Source: Lachnoanaerobaculum gingivalis (GTDB lineage Bacteria > Bacillota > Clostridia > Lachnospirales > Lachnospiraceae). From it: 64,000 nucleotides of DNA. Below, one piece after another: positions 52,688 through 61,586 of this stretch. Each line of letters opens with the position of its first letter. The stretch's first letter is position 1. The stretch is taken from positions 744,001 to 808,000 of the forward strand of contig NZ_RRCO01000001.1 of the NCBI RefSeq assembly GCF_003862475.1, read 5' to 3'. A program made the position numbers and the translations under genes. Below the pieces are notes generated by a model. It did no database searches and was not told where the DNA came from. It was given only the letters and a program-made list of their open reading frames with translations.

Positions 52688-53658
52688 TATTTACTCTTTT
52701 TTAAATTTCTAATATAGTCGATAAATACTGCAAGTAATATTACAACACCCTTTACAACAGTTTGCCAGAAAGAGTTTACATTCATAAGGTTAAGTCCGTT
52801 ACTTAAAATTCCTATGATAAGGGCACCTACCAATGTACCACCAAGCTTTCCGTATCCACCTGACATTGATGTTCCGCCGACTACTACCGCAGCTATGGCA
52901 TCCATCTCGGCACCGTCACCTGCTGTAGGCTGTCCGGAATACATACGTGAAGCCAAGATAACTCCTGCAAGGCCTGCCATAAGTCCTGAATAAGTATACA
53001 CCATGAATTTTACTTTTGAAACACTTATACCTGAAAACTTTGCCGCAAGTGTGTTTCCACCGACTGCGTATATATATCTACCGATTTTTGTTCTGTTCAT
53101 TATAAGAACCGATATTATAAATATAATGATCATTATAATAACAGGTACAGGGAAAATACCGATGTATCCGGCACCAAGCCACTGCCATTCTTTGGATACA
53201 ACTCTTACCGGTGAACCTCCTGTATAAACACCTGCAAGACCTCTTGCAATATTCATTGTTGCCAGAGTCACGATAAATGGCGGTATTGTTGTTCTTGAAA
53301 TAACAATACCGTTAAATGCACCTATTACAATTCCTATGATTACTCCGATAATCATGGCAAGGTAAATATTCATGCCGTATCTGGATACACATCCTGCTGC
53401 AAATACACCTGAAAGTGCTATTACGGAACCTACCGACAAGTCAATACCACCAAGTATGATTACCATAGTCATTCCACATGCAAGAAGCATATTTGTGGAT
53501 ATCTGTCTAAGTACATTGAAGACATTCTTTGCTGTAGGGAATGAACTGCTTGTAGCAGGAAATACCGTAAGGAATATTGCCAGCACCAGCAATGCGATTA
53601 TGATTCCCATATTCTCTTTGAAAAAATTTAACGCCTTTAAATTATTCGCTTTTTTCAC
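52687..53658 (-). CDS. Ribose-type ABC permease
   Basis: 323 residues, eight to ten hydrophobic helices. GMTMVIILGGIDLSVGSVIA and LSGVFAAGCVSRYG are RbsC/XylH-type; ATMNIARGLAGVYTGGSPV and AVGGNTLAAKFSGISVSKVK are the family loop that faces the ATPase; DAIAAVVVGGTSMSGGYGKL follows. It transports a monosaccharide. One-base overlap with the sensor partner gene and 12 bp from the ATPase gene. Confidence 0.92.
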   Translation of the reverse strand: MKKANNLKALNFFKENMGIIIALLVLAIFLTVFPATSSSFPTAKNVFNVLRQISTNMLLACGMTMVIILGGIDLSVGSVIALSGVFAAGCVSRYGMNIYLAMIIGVIIGIVIGAFNGIVISRTTIPPFIVTLATMNIARGLAGVYTGGSPVRVVSKEWQWLGAGYIGIFPVPVIIMIIIFIISVLIMNRTKIGRYIYAVGGNTLAAKFSGISVSKVKFMVYTYSGLMAGLAGVILASRMYSGQPTAGDGAEMDAIAAVVVGGTSMSGGYGKLGGTLVGALIIGILSNGLNLMNVNSFWQTVVKGVVILLAVFIDYIRNLKKSK

Positions 53659-53670
53659 TTTCTACCTCCA

Positions 53671-55155
53671 TCATATAGCTGCCAATGCCATAATACTCTC
53701 TTGTGATATTTCTTCATGATCTATACAGCCTCTTATTGTTCCTGCCGCCATAACATATACTCTGTCGCTCATATTAATTATTTCCGGCAGTTCCGAGGAT
53801 ATCATAATGATTGAAACTCCACTTTTTACCAGTTCATTCATTATTTTATATATCTCTGATTTTGCTCCTACATCTATTCCTCTTGTAGGCTCATCCAAAA
53901 TAAGGATTTTAGGATTTGTAGCCAGCCACCTTCCTATCATTACCTTTTGCTGATTTCCACCTGAGAGATTACCGATCACCTGCTCCTGTGAAGGTGTCTT
54001 GGTCGCCATCATGTCTATATATTTTTGGGTTATCTCAGACTCTTTTTTTGAGTTTACATTCAGATTTTTTATAAACTCATCAAGTACTTCAATAGTGGTA
54101 TTGTATTTTATATCCTGTAGTAAATAAAGTCCCTGCTCTTTTCTGCTCTCAGGCACAAGTGCAAGACCGTTTTTTATCGCATCTGTCGGATTTTTTATAT
54201 TTACCTTTTTTCCCTCAATGTATATATCTCCGGAAACATCCTTTGACAGTCCGAATATTGCCTGCATAGCCTCGCTTCTGCCGGCTCCTACAAGCCCTGC
54301 AAAACCTATTATCTCGCCTTTCTTTAACTCAAAGCTGACATTTTTTACCCTATCGCCATCTTTTAAATTCTCTACTTTAAGTATAACTTCCTTAGACGGC
54401 ATAAAATCCCTTACATAGTAGTTTGTCAAAGTTCTTCCAACCATCATGGCTATAAGTTCGTCCTTGTTGGTCTCCTTTACAACCTTTGTTCCTACATACT
54501 CGCCGTCTCTCATTACCGTTACTCTGTCACATATTTCTTCAAGCTCGCTCATCTTATGTGATATGTAGATAATTCCGACACCCTTCTTTGTAAGATCTCT
54601 CATGATGTTAAAGAGATTTTCAACCTCTCTGTCACTTATGGAAGAGGTAGGCTCATCCATAACCAGTATCTTTGCATTTACCGATACCGCCTTTGTTATT
54701 TCCACCATCTGCTGCTTCGCTATAGGAAGATTCATAACAAGTTCTCTTGCATCTATATCCATGCCCAAATCGTCAAGTATCTTTTGAGCATCTTTTTCCA
54801 TTTTTGAAATATTTACAGTAAATCCTTTCCCGGATTCTCTACCCAAATATATATTTTCCGCCACTGTCATATATGGCACCAAAACAAGTTCCTGATGTAT
54901 TATCGCAATATTGTTTTTTGAGGCATCATGAACCGACTCTATCGATACTTTCTTGCCTTCGATCTCTATCTCTCCCTCATCAAGACTGTATATTCCACCA
55001 AGCACTTTTATAAGAGTTGATTTGCCGGCACCATTTTCACCCAACAGTGCATGCACTTCCCCGGACTTTAATTCGAGGTTTACTTTATCTAATGCCTTAA
55101 CTCCCGGAAAGCTCTTAGATATATTTTTCATTTTCAATAAAATATTGTCTGCCAC
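53671..55155 (-). CDS. Ribose-type ABC transporter ATPase (two nucleotide-binding domains)
   Basis: 494 residues in two ABC domains. First: LLGENGAGKSTLIKVLGG (Walker A), ILVMDEPTSSISDREVENLF (Walker B). Second: GLVGAGRSEAMQAIFG (degenerate Walker A lacking the K-S/T order, usual for the RbsA family), NLSGGNQQKVMIGRWL (signature), ILILDEPTRGIDVGAKSEIY (Walker B). It drives import by the permease encoded next. A strong hairpin lies between it and rbsB. Confidence 0.93.
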   Translation of the reverse strand: MADNILLKMKNISKSFPGVKALDKVNLELKSGEVHALLGENGAGKSTLIKVLGGIYSLDEGEIEIEGKKVSIESVHDASKNNIAIIHQELVLVPYMTVAENIYLGRESGKGFTVNISKMEKDAQKILDDLGMDIDARELVMNLPIAKQQMVEITKAVSVNAKILVMDEPTSSISDREVENLFNIMRDLTKKGVGIIYISHKMSELEEICDRVTVMRDGEYVGTKVVKETNKDELIAMMVGRTLTNYYVRDFMPSKEVILKVENLKDGDRVKNVSFELKKGEIIGFAGLVGAGRSEAMQAIFGLSKDVSGDIYIEGKKVNIKNPTDAIKNGLALVPESRKEQGLYLLQDIKYNTTIEVLDEFIKNLNVNSKKESEITQKYIDMMATKTPSQEQVIGNLSGGNQQKVMIGRWLATNPKILILDEPTRGIDVGAKSEIYKIMNELVKSGVSIIMISSELPEIINMSDRVYVMAAGTIRGCIDHEEISQESIMALAAI

Positions 55156-55182
55156 TGTTTCACCTGCTCTTATTTTCTAAAT

Positions 55183-55204
55183 AAGGCATCCCTTGGGATG
55201 CCTT
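55183..55204 (-). terminator. Intra-operon hairpin after the binding-protein gene
   Basis: AAGGCATCCC and GGGATGCCTT are perfectly complementary with a 2-nt loop. It lies between the binding-protein stop and the ATPase start with no long T-run on the minus strand, so it probably stabilises the upstream mRNA and lets part of transcription through. Confidence 0.65.
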
Positions 55205-55248
55205 AAATTGTGTTATTTAATAATAGTTTCGCTAAATACCGCTAAAGC

Positions 55249-56259
55249 TTACTGCCAGCCGTCTGTTCCGTACTGTGCTACATTGTCTGCTGTGATAAGG
55301 AATGTTTCTACAGGGTATCTCTCTTCAACCTGCTTTCCTTCTACATAATCATACATAATCTTAACTGCCTTCTCTGCGATAGAAACAGGAGACTGAGCAC
55401 CGGTACCCTCTATTAAAGAATTACCTGATGCAAGCTCTGACTTGATGTCAGGTGAACCGTCAACACCGTAAATCATACAATTCTTGATGCCTGCCGCATT
55501 TGCAGCCGCCAAAGCTCCTAAAGCTGTAGGATCGTTTCCACCGAAAATTGCTACTACATCAGGATTTGACTGTAAAAGGTCCTCTGCAATACCCATTGCT
55601 ACCTGAAGGTTTCCCTTTGCATCCTGCTGTGCTACAACTTCAAATCCATGATCTTTTATAGCATCCATAAAACCGTTTGTTCTGTCTACAACAGACTGCA
55701 TAGTAGGTGAGTCAAGAACTATAATCTTTCCCCCGTTAGGTGCCTTCTTAACAAGGTCCTCTCCAACTACTTTTCCCGCATTGTAGTTATCTGATCCTGT
55801 GTATGATACAAGATATGACATATCTCCTACTTCAGTATCAAATCCCACCATAGGAACTCCTGCATCCTTTGCAAGATCGAGTGCAGGTATGATACCCTGT
55901 GCATCAACCGGATTCATAAACAATCCGTCAAGATTCTGTGAAAGCATATCTTCAACTTGTGATATCTGCTTTGTAACATCATTTCCCGGATCTGTTACTA
56001 TAAGTTCGTCACCGTTTGCCTCTACCAATTCCTTGATTTTATCCTGAATGGTAACGAAGAACGGGTTTGTTCCGTCCATACATGTGTATCCGAACTTATA
56101 ATGCTTCTTCTCACCGCTTTTGCTTTCACCACTCTGTGCTGTTGTAGCAGCTTCTTTGCTTTCTCCCTCCGATGCGGCCTTTTTTTCTCCGCCTCCACAA
56201 GCTACCAAGCTACCTGCCATTACAAATGCCAATGCACCTGCCATTAATTTTCTTCTCAT
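55249..56259 (-). CDS. Ribose-type sugar-binding lipoprotein
   Basis: 336 residues. Signal LMAGALAFVMAGSLVACGG with LVAC lipobox, then a low-complexity linker of A/S/G/K/E residues. The domain is RbsB-type: YKFGYTCMDGTNPFFVTIQD, DMLSQNLDGLFMNPVDAQGI, VSYTGSDNYNAGKVVGEDLV, DVVAIFGGNDPTALGALAAA, MIYGVDGSPDIKSELASG. It captures the monosaccharide outside. RBS GAGGAGGTCTT. Its paralogue at 51725-52687 shares the DGSPD block. A perfect 18-bp palindrome lies about 90 bp upstream. Confidence 0.92.
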   Translation of the reverse strand: MRRKLMAGALAFVMAGSLVACGGGEKKAASEGESKEAATTAQSGESKSGEKKHYKFGYTCMDGTNPFFVTIQDKIKELVEANGDELIVTDPGNDVTKQISQVEDMLSQNLDGLFMNPVDAQGIIPALDLAKDAGVPMVGFDTEVGDMSYLVSYTGSDNYNAGKVVGEDLVKKAPNGGKIIVLDSPTMQSVVDRTNGFMDAIKDHGFEVVAQQDAKGNLQVAMGIAEDLLQSNPDVVAIFGGNDPTALGALAAANAAGIKNCMIYGVDGSPDIKSELASGNSLIEGTGAQSPVSIAEKAVKIMYDYVEGKQVEERYPVETFLITADNVAQYGTDGWQ

Positions 56260-56345
56260 AAGACCTCCTCATATTACCTTTCGGTTGATATGCTAATAAT
56301 ATCAATAAAAGTTTTTTCACATAATTGTTTTTTGTAACGGGTATC

Positions 56346-56363
56346 ATATGACAATTGTCATAT
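56346..56363. promoter_or_regulatory. Perfect 18-bp palindrome upstream of the binding-protein gene
   Basis: ATATGACAATTGTCATAT, beginning 1 bp after the aldolase stop codon (56365). It could be a regulator operator in front of the transporter part of the operon. It has no GC-rich stem and the bases that follow are not a long T-run, so it is less likely a terminator. TTGTCA within it could also serve as a -35. Confidence 0.45.
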
Positions 56364-56364
56364 T

Positions 56365-57204
56365 CTATTTTTCGTTCTTAAATACTCTTATAGCATCCCC
56401 ATAAGTCTGCTTCATGCTCTCTCTTGCAGTCACAAATACATCATGTGAATACAGATTTCCGCTTGTCTCCTCAGCCATTTTTCTTATCGCATCTCCTGCA
56501 AATTTTGCCGCATATGTATAGAAGTTTATCTTTCTTACTCCACGATCAATACATCTTCTGAAGTCTTCATCACTTATGCCGGATCCTCCATGCATTACAA
56601 CCGGAACTCCTGTCAGTTCTCTGATATTTTCTATTCTTTCAAAGTCAAGCTTGGGTTCACTCTTGTATATTCCGTGAACAGTTCCGAATGAAGCCGCCAG
56701 CGCATCAATGCCTGTTTCCTCTACAAAGATTTTTGCAAGCTCTGGATCCGTATATGCTCCCATAATATTATCCTCTACACCCTCGGCTCCCATAGCACCA
56801 AGCTCAGCCTCTATACTTGCGCCGTATTCGTCTGCAAGAGCCGCCGCATATCTTGTATTTGCCACATTTTCTTTAAAAGGCAATGCGGATCCGTCATACA
56901 TTATTCCTGTAAATCCAAGATCCAGTGCAGTCTTTATCTCAAAAAAATTATTGCCATGATCCATATGTACACATACAGGCACCTTTGCCTCATCGGCAAG
57001 CATTACCATTATTTTTCCAATCTTTTCAAGCGGCACATATTTTCCATGTGCGGCATTGGCAAACTGTAATATTACAGGTGCATTTTCCTCCTCTGCGGCT
57101 TCTATTACAGCCATTATCCCCTCCAGTGAGGTTGCATTAAATGCAGCCACTGCCATATTTTTACTCTCTGCTATATCCAAAATATTCTTTAGTGTTATTA
57201 ACAT
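56365..57204 (-). CDS. Class II fructose/tagatose-bisphosphate aldolase-like
   Basis: 279 residues. PVCVHMDHGNNFFEIKTALD has the catalytic Asp and a zinc His; GFTGIMYDGSALPFKENV and IEAELGAMGAEG are family motifs; DALAASFGTVHGIYK and VVMHGGSGISDEDFRRCIDR supply two more zinc His residues; GVRKINFYTYA is the phosphate site. It splits a ketose bisphosphate or 1-phosphate to dihydroxyacetone phosphate and an aldehyde. The kinase gene lies 4 bp upstream, so it should act on that product. Confidence 0.88.
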   Translation of the reverse strand: MLITLKNILDIAESKNMAVAAFNATSLEGIMAVIEAAEEENAPVILQFANAAHGKYVPLEKIGKIMVMLADEAKVPVCVHMDHGNNFFEIKTALDLGFTGIMYDGSALPFKENVANTRYAAALADEYGASIEAELGAMGAEGVEDNIMGAYTDPELAKIFVEETGIDALAASFGTVHGIYKSEPKLDFERIENIRELTGVPVVMHGGSGISDEDFRRCIDRGVRKINFYTYAAKFAGDAIRKMAEETSGNLYSHDVFVTARESMKQTYGDAIRVFKNEK

Positions 57205-57208
57205 AATC

Positions 57209-58324
57209 TTACTCCTTTATAAAATCATGAGTTTCCCAGTTGTTTTTTATCTTTTCTTCAAGTTCCTTTATATCAATTAAGCCGCTATATGTATCATATT
57301 CCGTAATACACATCGCACCTGTACCTGCCGCTATCTCCATAGCGGATTTTGGTAAGTAGTCATTTACTATTCCGTAAATAAATGCCGCAATAGCAGTATC
57401 CCCTGCTCCTATTGCCGATTTTATCCTGTCAGGTTTAAAGCTCTTTTGAAAACATTTAAAGCTGTCCCATTCTCTGCCAAGTCCGAGCTTTTTTGAAACA
57501 TCATCCGCTGTACAAAGATACATACCTGCCGCACCGCATTTTATAAGCAGTATTGAAACTCCAAATTTCATTACTTCTTTTGCAAGCGGCAACACATCAT
57601 TTTCAAGGCTTAAGCACATGCAAATATCTTCTTCTCCCGCTCTTTCCAAAAGATCTTCATATGCTTCTTTATCCATCATACATAAAAGTTCTTCAATACT
57701 CGGCTCAAATACATCCACAAACGGAAGTACCTGCTTTAGAATTTCTTTCCAGTCAAGTTTTCCGGCATCACCCTCAGGGTCTATGGCTGCCACATCAAGA
57801 CTTGTTATCAGTCCGGCTTCCTTTATGCTCTTATACATTTCTATAAGGTCTTTAGCATTGTTTTTATAAAATCCGGCCATTAATGTAGGATAACCGAAAT
57901 GGAATAGATATCCGCTCTTTATATCTTCCATATTTAAATCCGAAAATTTAAAGGTATCGTTTGTTCCGGGGAAATGTAAGAAGCTTCTGTCAAATCCCGG
58001 TGGTGATAATACTATGGTGTACGAAGTGTCCTCACCCACAGCCTTTATAAAATTTGTCTTTGCGCCCTTTTCTTCACATTTTTCTATTATCTGACGACCG
58101 AACTCATCATCTCCGACCTTGGCAATAAGATCGACATTTGCACCGAATTTATGCAATGCCATACCTGTATTATTTACAGCTCCGCCATTTGCCACTGTTG
58201 CCCTGCCCACATTTATAAGTTTTCCGGGTTTTAAAAGCTTGCCGAAGCTTTTCCATTTTGTATCATATATTTGAGGTGTAATATCATAGGATATATGGCC
58301 TGCAACTATTATTTTTCTGTCCAT
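57209..58324 (-). CDS. PfkB-family sugar kinase
   Basis: 371 residues from ATG 58324 (AAAGGGGGCAAT upstream; the frame to 58339 begins in the ribosome site). PfkB motifs: VANGGAVNNTGMALHKFGAN (motif 1), IKSAIGAGDTAIAAFIYGIV (motif 2 with catalytic Asp in GAGD). The lid and sugar site GRQIIEKCEEKGAKTNFIKA are typical. It phosphorylates a ketose, probably the isomerase product, for the aldolase. First gene of the operon. The exact sugar (fructose, xylulose or a relative) cannot be read. Confidence 0.85.
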   Translation of the reverse strand: MDRKIIVAGHISYDITPQIYDTKWKSFGKLLKPGKLINVGRATVANGGAVNNTGMALHKFGANVDLIAKVGDDEFGRQIIEKCEEKGAKTNFIKAVGEDTSYTIVLSPPGFDRSFLHFPGTNDTFKFSDLNMEDIKSGYLFHFGYPTLMAGFYKNNAKDLIEMYKSIKEAGLITSLDVAAIDPEGDAGKLDWKEILKQVLPFVDVFEPSIEELLCMMDKEAYEDLLERAGEEDICMCLSLENDVLPLAKEVMKFGVSILLIKCGAAGMYLCTADDVSKKLGLGREWDSFKCFQKSFKPDRIKSAIGAGDTAIAAFIYGIVNDYLPKSAMEIAAGTGAMCITEYDTYSGLIDIKELEEKIKNNWETHDFIKE

Positions 58325-58360
58325 ATTGCCCCCTTTCAAAAATAATTTACTAAAATTCGC

Positions 58361-58411
58361 AAAAAAATAATAGTTACATTAGTCATTCTTTTTGACTGAT
58401 ATAACTATTAT
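58361..58411 (-). terminator. Terminator of the corA gene
   Basis: On the minus strand ATAATAGTTA...TCAGTCA pairs with TGACTAATGTAACTATTAT and is followed by TTTTTTT. It starts 6 bp after the corA stop codon and precedes the kinase gene. Confidence 0.8.
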
Positions 58412-58416
58412 CTTTA

Positions 58417-59313
58417 TTAAAGTTTATTCCATATAAATTTCCACATCGCCCATAACAAAACTGCGGTAATTACACTTATAATTATCCATCCGCCTTGCAC
58501 TTTTGCCAGAGGCAAATCAACATTCATACCGAAAAATCCCGATATAACTGTAGGTATTGTCATAAGAAGTGACCATATGGTCATAATACGCATTGTTTCA
58601 TTCAACTTTATATTTATCAGGTTATTGTACATACCGCTCATCTGTTCCACTATACTTGCCGACATATCAGCCATTTCACTTGCCTGCTTGGCCTCTATGT
58701 ATGCATCTTCCAGCTCTTCTTTTTCTGCTTCATTACATTTTTTAATTGCCGAGGTTATCCTCATCTGCCTTATTGCAACAACATTCTGTCTTGTTGCCGC
58801 ACCGAGGTATATAAGACCGACCTCAAGGTCTGAGAGATCCCAAATTCCCTGATTATTTGTGTTCATTCTAAGTCTTCTGTTAAGATGTAATCTCTCTTCA
58901 TTCAACTTATCAAGTATCGGTAAAAATGAATCCGCTATAACAAAAAGACTCAAGAAAAGAAGCATCATCGGACTGTTCGCCTCCTCAGCCTGTATATACT
59001 TTTCTATCTTTGGCACGATATAGTTCGTATCATAGGTAACGAACATAAATATGCTCTCTGAATTTACAAAAAACTTTATTGACCTTGTCTCATAATGTCC
59101 GTTGCTTTGTGTAAATGCCGGCACATGTATTACCACAAGCAGATTTTTTCCGTCATATTCCACTCTTGCTCTTTCATTTGAGTCAAGAACATACTTTGCC
59201 ATTTCCTCCGTCAAATCAAATTTTGTTTCTAAAGTCTGCACATCGGTAATATTACTGACATCTACGACTCTCCAATAATACTTTTTTCCCTCTTCTCCCA
59301 GATACATCTGCAT
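58417..59313 (-). CDS. corA: CorA-family magnesium/divalent cation transporter
   Basis: 298 residues. N-terminal cytoplasmic alpha/beta domain with long helices (DLEVGLIYLGAATRQNVVAI, AYIEAKQASEMADMSASIVE). Two C-terminal membrane helices with the signature SGFFGMNVDLPLA (GMN, the selectivity loop) between them, then WIIISVITAVLLWAMWKFIW. Forms pentameric channels for magnesium or similar ions. Flanked by its own terminator; its promoter must lie in the 30 bp to the YigZ gene or it is cotranscribed with it. Confidence 0.92.
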   Translation of the reverse strand: MQMYLGEEGKKYYWRVVDVSNITDVQTLETKFDLTEEMAKYVLDSNERARVEYDGKNLLVVIHVPAFTQSNGHYETRSIKFFVNSESIFMFVTYDTNYIVPKIEKYIQAEEANSPMMLLFLSLFVIADSFLPILDKLNEERLHLNRRLRMNTNNQGIWDLSDLEVGLIYLGAATRQNVVAIRQMRITSAIKKCNEAEKEELEDAYIEAKQASEMADMSASIVEQMSGMYNNLINIKLNETMRIMTIWSLLMTIPTVISGFFGMNVDLPLAKVQGGWIIISVITAVLLWAMWKFIWNKL

Positions 59314-59342
59314 TTAATTATCCTCAAAGCTCTTAGCTGTTT

Positions 59343-59987
59343 CTATCTATATTCTTTATACCATTTATCTTCAACCGTGATATACTTTATTTTTTCCAAA
59401 AATAATTGTTCTATATTTGCATTGGTCTCTTCCACCAGCTTTTTTTGTAATCTCTCATACCTACTGTCTTCAAATATAAAGCTTATATTTACCATCTCGT
59501 CAAATACGGTATCCTCTATAACTATATTTTCGCTCTCTGCAATATATTTTATTTTTCCGTAAAAATCATATCCGAATCTGTACTTTGCTCTGAAACCGCT
59601 TCTAATCTCTCCACTTTTACTTTTATTAAGCCCTTCTATCACTGCTCCCTGATAAGCACGGATAAGTCCGCCCACTCCAAGCAAAGTTCCGCCAAAATAT
59701 CTTGTTACCACTGCAACTATATCAAAATATCCCTGATTTTCCAATACCTCCATCATGGGCATTCCTGCGCTTCTTTGCGGTTCTCCGTCATCAGAGCATT
59801 TTTTCTTATTTCCATCCTCTCCTATAATATAGGCATAGCAATTATGCCTTGCATCATAGTATTTTTTCTTTATCTTATCTATAAATTCCAAAGCCTCTTC
59901 CTCAGAACCCACCGCCGCTATATTGGCTATAAATCTTGATTTCTTCTCAACAATCTCCGCTTCTTTGCTTTCCAGAATGATTTTCAT
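59343..59987 (-). CDS. YigZ/IMPACT family protein
   Basis: 214 residues. N-terminal UPF0029/IMPACT domain: EKKSRFIANIAAVGSEEEAL, YDARHNCYAYIIGE, KCSDDGEPQRSAGMPMMEVL (the S-D-D-G-E-P signature), VVAVVTRYFGGTLLGVGGLI (RYFGG). The C-terminal half is the ferredoxin-like DUF1949 domain. Ribosome-associated or RNA-linked role suggested for the family; function not settled. RBS GGGGAGAAATCT. Confidence 0.92.
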   Translation of the reverse strand: MKIILESKEAEIVEKKSRFIANIAAVGSEEEALEFIDKIKKKYYDARHNCYAYIIGEDGNKKKCSDDGEPQRSAGMPMMEVLENQGYFDIVAVVTRYFGGTLLGVGGLIRAYQGAVIEGLNKSKSGEIRSGFRAKYRFGYDFYGKIKYIAESENIVIEDTVFDEMVNISFIFEDSRYERLQKKLVEETNANIEQLFLEKIKYITVEDKWYKEYR

Positions 59988-60170
59988 AGATTTCTCCCCT
60001 GTTTTTTAATATAATCATATATCATTCTATTCACCTCATATTTTTGAACAAGGTATTTTCTCTTTTATAATATAATAAAATCTCAAAAAATCAAATACAG
60101 GATACAATTCTGAAATTTCTTAAAGAATCAAATTGTGTCTTACCTGATCTGTAACAATAATCCTATTTTC

Positions 60171-60205
60171 AAAAAAATTAACCGGTCACAATTGTAACCG
60201 ATTAA
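60171..60205 (-). terminator. Terminator of the ABC export operon
   Basis: On the minus strand TTAATCGGTTACAATT and its complement form a nearly perfect 28-bp palindrome (two pairs of mismatches), followed by TTTTTTTG. It lies 35 bp after the HlyD-like stop. Such a palindrome could also be an operator, but the T-run makes termination more likely. Confidence 0.7.
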
Positions 60206-60240
60206 AAATATTAAATACTTATCATAAAATAACTATGCTT

Positions 60241-61584
60241 TTACTTCTTTTCTCTGACCTTACTGCCGTCATTAAGCTTTTCTTCATCCGCATTTATGAT
60301 TACTTTGTCATCTTCTTTCAGACCTTCGCTTATAACTGCCTGTGTTGATGATTTATAAACTATACTTACAGGGGTTTTCTTTGCAGTTTTATTCTCTATT
60401 TTAAATACATAGTCCAACTCATCCTCAGCAAAAACAGCACCTATCGGTACGGCAATCGCATTATCATTTTTATAAAGTGTAAATATCGCATCCACTCCGT
60501 ATCCGTTTTTTAAAATATCATCCCCTGCATTATCTAAAACTGCTACAAGCTTTACCCTATACTCCTTTAACCCAAGAGGTGACTTCTCTTCAGTAGCAAA
60601 ATCATATATTTCACTTATCTTTCCGTCAAAGCTTTTCTTTACTCCTCTAAGGTTAAACTCAGCCTTCATTTCATCCCCTGTTTTTATATAGGGTATAACA
60701 TCCGTTAAAACACTGCACTCCAGTCTGTACTCATTATTATTTGTATCAATTACCGCAAGTTCCTGACCTGCTACAGCCATTGATATATCCTTTGCCGGTA
60801 TCTTAGAGATAATTCCGTCATATTCCGCTTTTACTTCACAATCTTCTATTTGATGTTCCAGCTGTGCTATGGCTGTTTTTTCCGACTCTATCGCCGCCTC
60901 AATCTGCTTTTTTGTACTTTCATAAAACTTCTCACTGATATCCTTTTCGCTTAGACCTTCCGCCTTTAGTGATTGCAGATATTTATTGCTTTCATCAAGC
61001 CTTTTTGATGCAGTTTCATAATTGGATTTTGCATTTTCAAAATTTGCTCTGGATGTTTCAAGCTCAATCAATGATACACTCTGTGCTTCAAAAAGTGCCT
61101 GTTTTGCCGAGTAATCGGTCTGTGCCGCTTCATAGGCGGCTTTTGCAGTATCAAGGCTTGATTTTAATCCGCTTATATACTCCATAGGAGATGTTGCCAT
61201 AAGCTTACCTATATCACTTTCTTCCTTTTTGGCTATATATGAATCCAAGCTGCTCTGTCTTAACTGCTTTTGATATTCAAGATCTCTGCTTGATATTTTT
61301 ATAAGCACATCTCCCTTTTTTACCGGTGAGTTTTCATTTACCAAAACCTCTTCAATACTTCCGTTCACCTTTGAAAGAATATGGTACTCCTTTCCAAGAC
61401 TTATAACCGCATTTTCCTTATATGTATCATTTACCTCTTCTTGCTTTACAGTATAGACCTCCACATCTATAGCCTTATTAAGATTATTTATAATAAAGAC
61501 TGATATAATCACTAAAATAATAATAGAAATCAGTATATATTTTTTTCTTACTTCAAAAAGCTGTGCTAAACTATTTTTTTTCAT
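60241..61584 (-). CDS. HlyD/RND-type membrane-fusion adaptor protein
   Basis: 447 residues. One N-terminal membrane helix (YILISIIILVIISVFIINNL), then a lipoyl-like half motif (GSIEEVLVNENSPVKKGDVL), a long coiled coil (about 110-245, e.g. AKAAYEAAQTDYSAKQALFE), the second half (YDGIISKIPAKDISMAVAGQ), a beta barrel, and the membrane-proximal end (EGLKEDDKVIINADEEKLND). In Firmicutes such adaptors work with MacB-like ABC permeases to export peptides. It starts 2 bp after the FtsX-like gene. Confidence 0.85.
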   Translation of the reverse strand: MKKNSLAQLFEVRKKYILISIIILVIISVFIINNLNKAIDVEVYTVKQEEVNDTYKENAVISLGKEYHILSKVNGSIEEVLVNENSPVKKGDVLIKISSRDLEYQKQLRQSSLDSYIAKKEESDIGKLMATSPMEYISGLKSSLDTAKAAYEAAQTDYSAKQALFEAQSVSLIELETSRANFENAKSNYETASKRLDESNKYLQSLKAEGLSEKDISEKFYESTKKQIEAAIESEKTAIAQLEHQIEDCEVKAEYDGIISKIPAKDISMAVAGQELAVIDTNNNEYRLECSVLTDVIPYIKTGDEMKAEFNLRGVKKSFDGKISEIYDFATEEKSPLGLKEYRVKLVAVLDNAGDDILKNGYGVDAIFTLYKNDNAIAVPIGAVFAEDELDYVFKIENKTAKKTPVSIVYKSSTQAVISEGLKEDDKVIINADEEKLNDGSKVREKK

Positions 61585-61586
61585 AG

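Noticed and set aside
53671-55155. Loss of function in the ATPase because the second Walker A is unusual
   Set aside because: A degenerate second Walker A is normal for RbsA/XylG-type double ATPases.
60171-60205. 28-bp palindrome as a MerR/TetR operator
   Set aside because: It lies downstream of the export operon and is followed by seven T on the minus strand, so a terminator is the better reading; no regulator gene is adjacent.
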